Source: Enterovibrio coralii (GTDB lineage: Bacteria; Pseudomonadota; Gammaproteobacteria; Enterobacterales; Vibrionaceae). Taken from it: 64,000 nucleotides of DNA. Position numbers and translations under genes: made by a program. A model generated the notes under the pieces. That model saw nothing but the letters and a program-made list of their open reading frames with translations, did no database searches and was not told where the DNA came from. Of the stretch, positions 1 to 8,744 are shown in pieces (the stretch's first letter is position 1; each line of letters begins with the position of its first letter). The DNA is taken from positions 772,074 to 836,073 of the forward strand of contig NZ_LNTY01000034.1 of the NCBI RefSeq assembly GCF_001559595.1. The letters run 5' to 3'.

Positions 1-312
1 ATCGTCTTCTCTGAGATGATGAAACCCCATGCTCCAGTCTTTAAACTGACGCTCGATAATGGTTTTTCGCATCAGTTCGACCACACCATAGTGTCGATTG
101 TCCTGACAGATGGACTTGAACAATGGGTCCAATATGTCTTCTTCGCCCTCAATGACTTGAATGAAGTCGCCATCTTTATAGAGCAACATGCCCGTTACGC
201 CTGCGGCTTCATTTTTTTGTCGAATGGCACCGAGCATGGTTTCCAATTCGTCGTCCGAAAACGGATGTTCTGCGCTGCTGATGTACACAATCTGTTTTAA
301 GTTATCGCTCAT
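1..312 (-). CDS. BLUF-domain blue-light sensor, 3' end off the window
   Basis: Only the N-terminal 104 residues are present; the gene runs off the left edge. They form a nearly complete BLUF domain, which binds FAD and senses blue light. Visible flavin-pocket residues are Tyr10 (in VYISS), Asn34 (RQKNEAAGVTG), Gln52 (DFIQVIEG) and the late Trp93/Met95 (DWSMGF), all expected for a photoactive member. The ATG at 312 follows GGAG about 6 bases upstream. What lies after the BLUF domain (nothing, an EAL domain, or another output) cannot be seen. The opposite-strand open frame here is a shadow. Confidence 0.9.
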   Translation of the reverse strand, partial: MSDNLKQIVYISSAEHPFSDDELETMLGAIRQKNEAAGVTGMLLYKDGDFIQVIEGEEDILDPLFKSICQDNRHYGVVELMRKTIIERQFKDWSMGFHHLREDD

Positions 313-487
313 CTTTTACTCCGAAAACCACACCCGTTTGTGGAAAGGTTAAAAGCAAAACGTCTTTGAATTTAAGTATGTCTTAAATTTGATAATTTGC
401 ACGGGTTCAAAGCCTTACGATTAACCAAGCGCACAAATTAGTGATTCAGAAGGAAGGCGGAATGGGGTGTTTGCACCTTGCGGGGCA

Positions 488-2110
488 TCAATCTTGGGGC
501 TGACTCACATACAGCACGCGAGCATCAATGCCTTGCTCAACAAAGAAGTTGAGCCAACGGATTTGGTGATGTTGAAGTTTGTCCCCCGGACCTTTGATTT
601 CAACAAAGCGGCACTTTCCGTCTTTTGTCATAAAGAGGTCAGGATGACCGCTCCGGTTGTTTTTCCTATCAAATAAAATGCGTTCAAAGCAGGCGATAAG
701 CTGGTCATTCGATAGAGTATTCAGTGCAGCTGAAATTAGCGTTTTATCAACATAGTCCCAGTACACCCAATCGTTAGCCAGGCCATATTTTTGCTCATAA
801 GTGTCTAGAACGAATGCCGTGTTTTCTCGAATATCGGCAAGTCGAGATTGGATAACATCTTCTCTACTTTCAATAAACTCCGGCAGGTACATGTCTTTCG
901 GGCTTCTTTGAAAAGGGTTGAGAAACGCGCCGGATATTGGTGAGAAAATGATGTCCCAGAAAGCTAACCCGAACAGGGCATTCAACACCAGATTTTCGCA
1001 ATACCACACTTGCCAACCTTGTTCGCGATAATAGTCGGCACTGATCATTTCGACGCGTTGAGTAAGCGTTAAGGCGACGCACTCTTCCTCGAATACGTTT
1101 TTAGTTTTTGCTGGGGCGTCTATGGCACCTTTCTTTGATAGTTGTCGCGCCAGTCTTTCTGCAATTTCCTTCTCTTCTTCGTTGTAAGGTGATGCCAGCA
1201 TGTCAGCCACGTATCCAGCGGCTTTTTCAACGTCGTTTTGGCTCAACGCCATGCGTGCTAATCGTTCTTTTGCTGGCGGCAATGCACTGGTTACAAACAG
1301 GAACTCCGCAGCGTCGATATCGCCTAAACGCTCCAAGTCGCGAGCAACCGCGTTCACTAGCCTGTTGCGTTTGTATGCTAGCGGTGGCCAATCAAAAGGC
1401 TCAGGCAATCTGCAAACCAATTCTCTTACTTTCGCACGCTGTTTTGATTCAACCGTTTCCCAATATTCATCAGCAAGGTTTGAGAGGGCGAGCCAAGCGT
1501 CTATTTGGCTTCTTTCGTTAAACAGACGGTCTTTGATGTTAAGTGGAACCGTTTCGTAGTGGTAAATCCCTAAGTCGCTAACCACGAACTCACTCAGGTT
1601 TTGTCTGGAGTTGCCAAAGTACAGCAAGAGGAAAACGGGCAACACATCATGAGATACCTCAATGCATCGATAAGGCAACACAGGGCAAGAACCCGCATGT
1701 CTCATTATTTCATCGACAATCTCAGGTTTTTTCGCCGACGCTTTGAGTGGCAGTGAATCAAACAGTTGAAGCAATTCTGGTTTGGTGTGAATGGCTAATG
1801 CCACGTCTAAGGTTGGACTGCTCGTGACAGAGACTAAGCTTGAAGTGGCCAGTTCGTTTATTGCGGCATCGATGGAAGGGATTTCTGGATAGTTAAACTT
1901 GTCTTCGCGAAACCAATTGCCTTTGCGTGAAAGCATGCGAACCAATAAAAGCTGGGCGGGTTGAGCAAGAGCCTTAAAGGCGGCAATCCATTCACTTTCA
2001 GTTCGCGTGAGCAAGTCCGGATAACGAGACGAAACAGTATCCAAAATCGAATAAAAATTATCGAGATAGTAAAGCGGTGGAAGCGGATTGGTGACTGTTG
2101 CGTCTGTCAT
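488..2110 (-). CDS. VRR-NUC domain nuclease, FAN1-like
   Basis: About 540 residues. The last 60 carry the VRR-NUC fold of the PD-(D/E)XK superfamily: HPDLF, then VEIKGPGD, then QxxW (HHQIRWLNFF). The long helical N-terminal part matches the build of bacterial homologues of the eukaryotic Fanconi-associated nuclease FAN1, a structure-specific 5' flap nuclease linked to interstrand crosslink repair. Family assignment rests on the C-terminal motif; the repair role is inferred. I chose ATG at 2110 (GAAG 7-8 bases upstream) over a TTG four codons earlier. It stands alone, 3' end facing the BLUF gene 176 bases away. Confidence 0.85.
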   Translation of the reverse strand: MTDATVTNPLPPLYYLDNFYSILDTVSSRYPDLLTRTESEWIAAFKALAQPAQLLLVRMLSRKGNWFREDKFNYPEIPSIDAAINELATSSLVSVTSSPTLDVALAIHTKPELLQLFDSLPLKASAKKPEIVDEIMRHAGSCPVLPYRCIEVSHDVLPVFLLLYFGNSRQNLSEFVVSDLGIYHYETVPLNIKDRLFNERSQIDAWLALSNLADEYWETVESKQRAKVRELVCRLPEPFDWPPLAYKRNRLVNAVARDLERLGDIDAAEFLFVTSALPPAKERLARMALSQNDVEKAAGYVADMLASPYNEEEKEIAERLARQLSKKGAIDAPAKTKNVFEEECVALTLTQRVEMISADYYREQGWQVWYCENLVLNALFGLAFWDIIFSPISGAFLNPFQRSPKDMYLPEFIESREDVIQSRLADIRENTAFVLDTYEQKYGLANDWVYWDYVDKTLISAALNTLSNDQLIACFERILFDRKNNRSGHPDLFMTKDGKCRFVEIKGPGDKLQHHQIRWLNFFVEQGIDARVLYVSQPQD

Positions 2111-2225
2111 GAATGTCTTCAATCAATGAAACGAGCGTATTTGAGAATTATGACAGCACTCAAGGTGCTGCATCAATGATGATCATCTCAGGTGACATCA
2201 GAACAGTTGGATAGGAACACGGACA

Positions 2226-3674
2226 GTGAGAATACTTGCCATCTTATGGATTAGCTTGGCGTCTTTTACGTCTTGGGCATCAACAAACGCCATCAACAGT
2301 ACCTTGCCGATTGAAGCGGCAGACTGCTTGATCGTGGATCATGACAACAATATTTTGATGATTGAAGAAGCACTGAGTGGGAAGCTTTCTATTCCTGGAG
2401 GCTCAATCATAGGAAAGGAAACACCGCAAGAAGCCGCAAAAAGAGAAACGCTAGAAGAAACAGGTTTGAACGTCGACGTCGGGGAAAAAATCGCGCAAAC
2501 CTACAATTCCGCCGTTTATGCCTGCAAAGTGCTGGGGCTACCTGAATATTACGACGATGCCAATGGACAACGTCAGATCTACGCTTGGCATGCTCCCCAT
2601 TTCGGTAAAGAAGTCACACGTGTCATGTTAATGCCTGACGATGGCGCGATGCGCGCGAAATACCGTTTCCCTGAGCACAAGTGGATGTTTGATAAGTGGG
2701 TAAAGTTTGTTGAACCCAGCCGATTTCGCCAGACACCCGATGCACACAGTGAACTGACCGCTTTCTACGATATACAGTTAGCGTGGTTGGAAAAGCTACG
2801 GGCAAAGACCTTCAATGGCGGCCTGTCATCTTTGCTTGGTAACGTTGTGGTGCTAACAGGCAGCATTATTACTCCGCTGTTTTTCCTGCTGATGTTACCT
2901 CTTGTTCGCACCTTGTTTGGCCATCGCGCATTGCTGATTTTCAGTGCAGGCATGCTAACCTTGGCGACCGTGACCTTGATGCTTTCCACTGTGATTCATG
3001 TGCCCAGACCGCTCTCTGTGGACCCGTATTTTACTTACCATGATGTATTGGGGTTTACCTTGCCCAGTTCTATGGTGGCACTGACTACGTTCACGTTTTC
3101 TTGCGCTTGGCTGTTTTGGGATGAGGACAAATATCCTAAAAAACGTCTCTGGGTAGCGGCTGTCGGCGTTGTTTTGGTCGGCGCATCCTCCTTGAAAGCA
3201 CTTTTGCTGGGCGAGCATTACCCGTCAGATATGATCATCAGTATCTTGCTGGGTGTTTTGGCTGCATTCGCTCTTTTGAAAGTCAAAGATTGGCGTTTCG
3301 CAGACCGCTCGCGTGTACTGACATCTACGCGTTTTTGGGGCGGGGCTTTTGTCGTTGTGGCTGTTATCGGCAGCATCATCCACAAACCTCAGCTAATCTA
3401 CCTGTCCGGCCTGACACTGGGTGCGTTTTGTGCCTTGATTTGGTTAAAAGTCTCTCCTGTCTATATTTCGCCTGTCCGTCGACGATACAAAATTGCCTTC
3501 TTTGCGATCGCAAGTGGCGGCATCTTTGCGTTGATGTACCTCGACAAGCACCTGACTGCAAACACCGCGATTAACGAGATCATTGTGCTATGGAACTGCA
3601 TCGCGCTCTGGAGTATCTCTGTTTGGTTGCTGGTGGTCTTGCCAAGATTGTTTTATCGCTATGTAAAACGGTGA
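2226..3674 (+). CDS. Nudix hydrolase fused to PAP2-type membrane domain
   Basis: 482 residues from a GTG start with AGGA about 8-9 bases upstream. Residues 1-19 form a signal peptide (cleavage near TSWAS). Residues about 33-160 are a Nudix domain with a perfect Nudix box: G, five residues, E, seven residues, RETLEETG. From about residue 205 follow several membrane segments with a PAP2-like (lipid phosphatase) layout: HVPRP, then LPSSM where the family has PSGH, then LGEHYPSD. The usual catalytic His of motif 2 and Arg of motif 3 are not seen, so phosphatase activity is doubtful. The signal peptide implies a periplasm-facing Nudix domain. Substrates cannot be told from sequence. Confidence 0.85.
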   Translation: MRILAILWISLASFTSWASTNAINSTLPIEAADCLIVDHDNNILMIEEALSGKLSIPGGSIIGKETPQEAAKRETLEETGLNVDVGEKIAQTYNSAVYACKVLGLPEYYDDANGQRQIYAWHAPHFGKEVTRVMLMPDDGAMRAKYRFPEHKWMFDKWVKFVEPSRFRQTPDAHSELTAFYDIQLAWLEKLRAKTFNGGLSSLLGNVVVLTGSIITPLFFLLMLPLVRTLFGHRALLIFSAGMLTLATVTLMLSTVIHVPRPLSVDPYFTYHDVLGFTLPSSMVALTTFTFSCAWLFWDEDKYPKKRLWVAAVGVVLVGASSLKALLLGEHYPSDMIISILLGVLAAFALLKVKDWRFADRSRVLTSTRFWGGAFVVVAVIGSIIHKPQLIYLSGLTLGAFCALIWLKVSPVYISPVRRRYKIAFFAIASGGIFALMYLDKHLTANTAINEIIVLWNCIALWSISVWLLVVLPRLFYRYVKR

Positions 3675-3689
3675 GAAGGAAGTAGAACG

Positions 3690-3736
3690 AGGAGGCGGGA
3701 CTTATCGAGTCATTCGTTAACAGCCTCCTATTTTTC
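3690..3736 (+). terminator. probable terminator after the Nudix-PAP2 gene
   Basis: AGGAGGC (3690-3696) pairs with GCCTCCT (3723-3729) and is followed by ATTTTTC; the loop holds a second small stem (GACT/AGTC). Confidence 0.5.
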
Positions 3737-3884
3737 TTGAGAATCCAATGCTTTCGCTCGTTAAGTAATCGATTGCGCTTTGATGCCCGTCACACCTGAT
3801 GTAAAGTGTTCATCATAAAAATAAATCTGTAGTTCGCCAAAAGCCGTAAGGATCAACGGCGACATTGAGGCATCAGGGAGCAAG

Positions 3885-6800
3885 ATGTTACCAGCACTAA
3901 ACCACCAATCTGTTGTTGACCCCATCGTAAGCCAATTTTTAGACGCACTGAAAAGCAAAGGTTTTAAAGGCGAGGTCGAAACCTTCTACGCTAGCCGACT
4001 TGCCGTCGCAACGGATAACTCTGTCTATCAAATGTTGCCGCAAGCTGTGGTGTTCCCGACGACGGTTGAGGACTTAACGCTGCTCGGTGAAGTCTGTAAA
4101 GATGATACGTATCAGAGCATTCGCTTTTCCGCTCGCGGTGGCGGCACAGGGACTAACGGTCAGTCTTTGACGCAACACATCGTTGTAGATATGTCCCGTC
4201 ACATGCAGAAGATTTTGGAAATCAATCCTGAAGAGGGGTGGGTTCGCGTTCAGTCTGGTGTGGTAAAAGATGCGTTGAATGATGCATTGAGACCGCACGG
4301 CTTCTTCTTCTCTCCAGATTTATCGACCAGTAACCGCGCAACCGTTGGCGGCATGATCAACACAGATGCATCCGGCCAAGGCTCGCTGCGCTACGGTAAA
4401 ACGTCTGATCACGTGCTGGCTTTGAAAGCGGTTCTAGCCGATGGTTCTGTGCTGGATACTGAGCCTCAGAACATGGTGGATCTCGACGCGATTTCGCCAA
4501 CCACGTTTGCAGAAACAGCTCTAAAAGAAGTGTCCGCGATTTGTAAAAGCAAGCGTGCACAAATTGATGCCAAATTCCCACCGCTCAACCGTTTTCTAAC
4601 GGGATACGACCTTAAAAATGCTTATCAGCCAGATGCAGATAAGTTCGATATTGCGCGTGTGCTCTGTGGCGCGGAAGGCTCATTGGCTTTCATCGCTGAA
4701 GCCAAGCTAAACATTACGCCGATTCCGAAGGCTCGCACACTGGTCAACGTGAAATACGACAGTTTCGATTCTGCGCTGCGCAGTGCGCCCGTCATGGTGG
4801 AGGCGAATGCGCTGTCGGTGGAAACGGTTGACTCACGCGTGTTGAATCTTGCGCGCGAGGATATCGTGTGGAATACGGTAAGCGATCTCCTTAAAGATGT
4901 GCCAGGCAAAGACATGCAAGGCATCAACATGGTGGAGTTTGCAGGCAATGATGAAACAGAAGTTACTGAACAAGTAGAAGCTCTTTGCAAACGTCTTGAT
5001 GTGCTGGTCGAAGCAGGTGACAAAGGCGTTATCGGCTATCAGGTTTGTTCAGATCTTCCGTCTATCAACCGCATCTACAACATGCGCAAAAAAGCGGTAG
5101 GTCTGCTTGGTGCCGCAAAAGGTGCGGCGAAACCTATCGCGTTCGCTGAAGATACCTGTGTACCACCAGAAAACCTCGCGGACTTTATTGTCGAGTTCCG
5201 TGAACTGCTCGACAGCCACAAGCTGAACTACGGCATGTTTGGTCACGTAGATGCGGGTGTGCTTCACGTCCGTCCTGCTTTGGATATGTGCGATCCTGAG
5301 CAAGAGAAATTGATGAAAACCATTTCTGACCAAGTGGTTGCGCTAGTGGCGAAATACGGCGGCTTGATGTGGGGCGAGCACGGTAAAGGTTTCCGCTCTG
5401 AATACGGTCCAGAGTTCTTCGGCGATGAACTTTTTGCCGAGCTGAGAAAAGTCAAAGCCGCGTTCGACCCGGATAACCGCATGAACCCAGGCAAGATCTG
5501 TACGCCGCTAAACAGTGCTGACGAGTTGGTGAAAGTCGAAGACAAAAAGCGTGGAGAGTACGATCGCCAAATTCCAGTGACTATCCGTGACAGTTTCAAA
5601 CAAGCGATGGAATGTAACGGCAATGGCTTGTGTTTTAACTACGACACCAGTTCGCCAATGTGTCCATCGATGAAGATCTCTTACGATCGCCGTCACTCGC
5701 CGAAGGGGCGTGCGGGGATCGTGCGTGAGTGGTTACGTCTGCTCGCAGAGCAGGGGATTGATCCTCTGGTGCTTGAAAAAGAGCTGATGGAGAAAACTCC
5801 AACGATTCGTCAGATCTTTGCGCGCTTTAAAAATACATGGTCAGCGAAAAAAGACGACTATGACTTTTCGCATGAAGTCATGGAAGCCATGAACGGCTGT
5901 TTGGCGTGTAAGGCCTGTGCGACCCAGTGTCCGATTAAAGTGGATGTGCCGAGCTTCCGCTCGCGCTTTATCAATCTCTACCACAGCCGTTATCAGCGAC
6001 CAGCCAAAGATTATTTGGTGGCAAACATTGAATCCATGCTGCCTTGGATGGCGAAAGCTCCGGTTATCGTTAACGCTTTTATCGAGCCAAAGTGGGCGAG
6101 AAAAGCCACCCAGAAAGCCATTGGCTACGTGGATGCGCCAGCACTTTCAGTGCCGACACTCAAAGAATCGCTCGATGGTCACCATGCCACCAAATTTGAT
6201 TTGGTTTGGTTGCAAGCTCTAAGTGAAGAAGAGCGCAGCCGCTACGTGCTGATTGTTCAAGACCCGTTTACCAGCTTTTACGAAGCAGATGTGGTGAAAG
6301 ACTTCATTGCATTGATTGAAAAGCTGGGTAAAAAACCAATGCTGTTGCCGTTTAAGCCAAATGGTAAAGCGCAACACATTAAAGGCTTCTTGAAGAAGTT
6401 TGCGAAAACAGCGGCCTCTACGTCAGAGTTTTTGAACCAAGTTGCTGATTTGAACATCCCTATGGTGGGTGTAGATCCGGCTTTGGTGCTTTGTTACCGC
6501 GATGAATACAACGAGATACTGGGCGATAAGCGTGGCGATTTTGTTGTGAATACCGCACATGAGTGGCTGATGGAAGAAATCAAACACCAGCCAGCACGTG
6601 AGAAAAATGCTGATTCAGACGCATGGTTTTTGCTGGCGCACTGTACGGAAAAAACCAAGATGCCAAACGCAGAGTCGGAATGGGGCAAAATCTTTACCCA
6701 TTTCGGTGCGAGCATGGAGGCGGTACCTGTCGGTTGTTGTGGCATGGCGGGCACATACGGACATGAATCTGACAAGCTTGAGAACTCTAAAGGCATCTAC

Positions 6801-6941
6801 GGTTTAAGCTGGAAGCCTCGATTGGAATCATTGCCAATTTCCCGTTGTATGGCGACAGGCTACTCTTGTCGAAGCCAAGTGAAGCGCTTTGAACACCAGA
6901 AACTCTTCCACCCTGTGCAAATTCTTCTGAAGTTTGCCTAA
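3885..6941 (+). CDS. ydiJ: FAD/Fe-S D-2-hydroxyacid dehydrogenase YdiJ
   Basis: 1018 residues, the same length as E. coli YdiJ, with ATG preceded by AGGGAGC. Order: FAD-binding PCMH domain with the glycine-rich loop RGGGTGTNG near residue 88; FAD-oxidase C-terminal domain (HVDAGVLHVRP; WGEHGKGFRSEYGPEFFG); a 4Fe-4S region with CLACKACATQCP near residues 672-682; and a terminal CCG-type cysteine domain (VGCCGMAG near 949). The family oxidises D-2-hydroxyacids; E. coli YdiJ has been reported as a D-2-hydroxyglutarate dehydrogenase, and the in vivo substrate here is inferred. Single-gene unit with its own terminator. Confidence 0.95.
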   Translation: MLPALNHQSVVDPIVSQFLDALKSKGFKGEVETFYASRLAVATDNSVYQMLPQAVVFPTTVEDLTLLGEVCKDDTYQSIRFSARGGGTGTNGQSLTQHIVVDMSRHMQKILEINPEEGWVRVQSGVVKDALNDALRPHGFFFSPDLSTSNRATVGGMINTDASGQGSLRYGKTSDHVLALKAVLADGSVLDTEPQNMVDLDAISPTTFAETALKEVSAICKSKRAQIDAKFPPLNRFLTGYDLKNAYQPDADKFDIARVLCGAEGSLAFIAEAKLNITPIPKARTLVNVKYDSFDSALRSAPVMVEANALSVETVDSRVLNLAREDIVWNTVSDLLKDVPGKDMQGINMVEFAGNDETEVTEQVEALCKRLDVLVEAGDKGVIGYQVCSDLPSINRIYNMRKKAVGLLGAAKGAAKPIAFAEDTCVPPENLADFIVEFRELLDSHKLNYGMFGHVDAGVLHVRPALDMCDPEQEKLMKTISDQVVALVAKYGGLMWGEHGKGFRSEYGPEFFGDELFAELRKVKAAFDPDNRMNPGKICTPLNSADELVKVEDKKRGEYDRQIPVTIRDSFKQAMECNGNGLCFNYDTSSPMCPSMKISYDRRHSPKGRAGIVREWLRLLAEQGIDPLVLEKELMEKTPTIRQIFARFKNTWSAKKDDYDFSHEVMEAMNGCLACKACATQCPIKVDVPSFRSRFINLYHSRYQRPAKDYLVANIESMLPWMAKAPVIVNAFIEPKWARKATQKAIGYVDAPALSVPTLKESLDGHHATKFDLVWLQALSEEERSRYVLIVQDPFTSFYEADVVKDFIALIEKLGKKPMLLPFKPNGKAQHIKGFLKKFAKTAASTSEFLNQVADLNIPMVGVDPALVLCYRDEYNEILGDKRGDFVVNTAHEWLMEEIKHQPAREKNADSDAWFLLAHCTEKTKMPNAESEWGKIFTHFGASMEAVPVGCCGMAGTYGHESDKLENSKGIYGLSWKPRLESLPISRCMATGYSCRSQVKRFEHQKLFHPVQILLKFA

Positions 6942-6958
6942 GAAAATCAGCGTAATAC

Positions 6959-6990
6959 AAAAGGAAGCGAGCGAGTCGCTTCCTTTTTTC
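6959..6990 (+). terminator. ydiJ terminator
   Basis: AAAAGGAAGCGA stem, GCGAG loop, TCGCTTCC, then a T run directly after the ydiJ stop. Confidence 0.85.
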
Positions 6991-7099
6991 TTTTAGACCG
7001 TGATGAAACAACCTGCGGCGCGTCTTAATTGTTAGGCGAGACAAAAAATATCGCCTGATAGTCTTACTCATATCTCAATACCAACAAGGAGCGGTCTCT

Positions 7100-7509
7100 A
7101 TGAGTAAGCTTCAGCCGCATATTACGTTTCACGGATTGTGTAGAGAGGCGTTGAGTTTTTACAAACAGGCTTTTGACGGTGAAATCGTGACGCTGCAGAC
7201 GTTCAACGATTCTCCTGTCGAGTTTCAGCAGCACATTCTCGATCGTGTCATGCATGCAGAGTTCGTATCGCGTGAGGTGTCATTTCTTGCCTCTGATGGG
7301 TCGATGACTCGCTCGCTCAAGGTTCAGGAGACGTTGCACTTCACGTTAGCTTTGACGATGAAAAAAGACAGAGTCAGGTGTTTGTCGCGCTCTCTGAACA
7401 AGGGCAAGTAGTAATGCCCTTGGATTACACATTTTGGAATGTTCGCTTTGGAATGCTGACTGATAAGTTTGGTATTCGCTGGATGATGAGCTGTCCGATG
7501 AAAGAGTAA
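7100..7509 (+). pseudogene. VOC/PhnB-like (YjdN-type) protein, one-base deletion
   Basis: Starts at ATG 7100 behind AAGGAG. The first 70-odd residues (KLQPHITFHG, ALSFYKQAFDGEI) and the later frame (DVALHVSFDDE, then MPLDYTFWNVRFGMLTDKFGIRWM) together give a single PhnB/YjdN-like VOC protein of about 136 residues. The frame changes near 7313, where one base appears to be missing; the downstream frame ends at TAA 7507-7509. Read literally it stops at 7411 with an unrelated tail. PhnB-like members are metal-site-lacking relatives of glyoxalase with unknown ligands. Most likely a sequence error rather than decay. Confidence 0.8.
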
Positions 7510-7533
7510 ATCTACGAGTATTCCCCCAAAAAG

Positions 7534-7566
7534 AAAAAAGCCCCGATTAACGGGGCTTTTGCTTTT
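7534..7566. terminator. bidirectional terminator between VOC gene and aqpZ
   Basis: AAAAGCCCCG, ATTAA loop, CGGGGCTTTT, with A/T runs on both sides; sits between convergent genes. Confidence 0.85.
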
Positions 7567-8259
7567 ATTCTTCGTTAGGACTCAACCAACGATAAACAGC
7601 ACCAGCGATGAGAGCACCAATGATGGGGGCTACCCAGAACATCCAAAGCTGTCCGATAGCCCAGTCACCCACAATCAATGCGGGGCCTGTGCTTCGTGCT
7701 GGATTCACCGAGGTGTTGGTGACTGGAATACTGATAAGGTGGATCAGTGTCAGTGACAGACCAATTGCTAGGCCCGCAAAGCCAGGGTTAGCAAGGTGAT
7801 GCGTTGCACCAAGGATGACGATAAGGAACATAAACGTCATCACCACTTCAGTGATAAAACCTGCCTGCATGCTATAGCCACCCGGCGAGTGTTCGCCATA
7901 GCCATTTGAGGCGAGTCCGCTTGCCGCGAGATCAAAGCCCGGCTGACCGCTTGCAATGATATACACGGTGAAGGCACCGAGAATAGCACCTGCAACTTGG
8001 GCGACAATGTAAGGCAGAAGCTCCCCTGTAGAGAAGCGACCACCTGCCAAAGGCCGATGGACACGGCAGGGTTGAGGTGACAACCGGAGATGTGTCCAAT
8101 GGCGTAAGCCATGGTCAGTACCGTTAAACCAAAGGCGAAGGCGACACCCAGAAAACCAATGCCCAGCTCTGGAAAGCCTGCGGCAAACACTGCGCTGCCA
8201 CAACCACCAAGCACTAACCAAAAGGTGCCGATAAATTCTGCTGTTAGCTTTTTCAACAT
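7565..8259 (-). pseudogene. aqpZ: aquaporin Z, one-base deletion
   Basis: ATG at 8259 with AAGGAAG 8 bases upstream. The N-terminal frame gives helices 1-2 with the first water-pore motif NPAV ([11 protein letters not shown]). The reading then needs one extra G near 8046 (W-AGG instead of W-QVV) to continue into the frame carrying the second motif NPAR ([13 protein letters not shown]) and the end SPNEE. Repaired length is 231 residues, equal to E. coli AqpZ, a six-helix inner-membrane water channel. As given, the protein would be cut after NPAV. The repaired length argues for sequencing error. Confidence 0.9.
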
Positions 8260-8518
8260 AACAATTTCTTCCTTTTATAGTTTTAATCCAGAAGCCTGTT
8301 TTAATGCCGTGTGAGCTATGCTCACGATAACGCGGACTACCATCAAACATAAGCCTTTGCTTTTAGGGTAGGTAATCCTTCCACAGGCCGCCAAACGTAG
8401 TTAAGACTGGGAGTAAATGCTATGTGTCACATTGCAGTTGGATTGCGCTTTAGTCGCGTATAGGCTCGCGATGTGATACCGTTTAATAATCAATGCGTTG
8501 CTTGGTTAGGAGAGGATG

Positions 8519-8674
8519 ATGGTAAAGATTGCAGTGATCGTGGCACTCATCGTTCTAGGATTTCTAGCGGCTAAGTTCCTTGATGAGAAATCACAGAAGA
8601 AAGTGGTAGTAGGAATGGGTGTGGTTGCTGGCATTGCGTTTCTGGTGCTGGTCGTCTCTGAGCTTTTGCGTTAG
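8519..8674 (+). CDS. 51-residue membrane peptide, unknown
   Basis: A short open frame with AGGAGAGG about 6 bases before ATG 8519 (an ATG one codon earlier is too close to it). The product begins MVKIAVIVALIVLGFLAAKF and ends FLVLVVSELLR: two hydrophobic segments around a charged turn (LDEKSQKK). A good ribosome site, the terminator just after it, and the two-helix hairpin plan support a real gene. Function unknown. Confidence 0.65.
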   Translation: MVKIAVIVALIVLGFLAAKFLDEKSQKKVVVGMGVVAGIAFLVLVVSELLR

Positions 8675-8708
8675 CTGACACTTATCTCTGGAAGCCAGAA
8701 CAGGCAAT

Positions 8709-8737
8709 AAAAAAGCGAACCGTTTGGTTCGCTTTTT
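8709..8737. terminator. bidirectional terminator
   Basis: AAAAAGCGAACC, GTTT, GGTTCGCTTTTT between the small membrane gene and the 3' end of ygiQ. Confidence 0.85.
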
Positions 8738-8744
8738 CGTTTTC

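Noticed and set aside
16..300. Open frame on the + strand at the left edge
   Set aside because: Opposite strand of the BLUF domain, whose conserved residues are clear on the minus strand.
1108..1559. Two open frames on the + strand inside the VRR-NUC gene
   Set aside because: Shadow frames with no ribosome site; the minus-strand protein is family-typical throughout.
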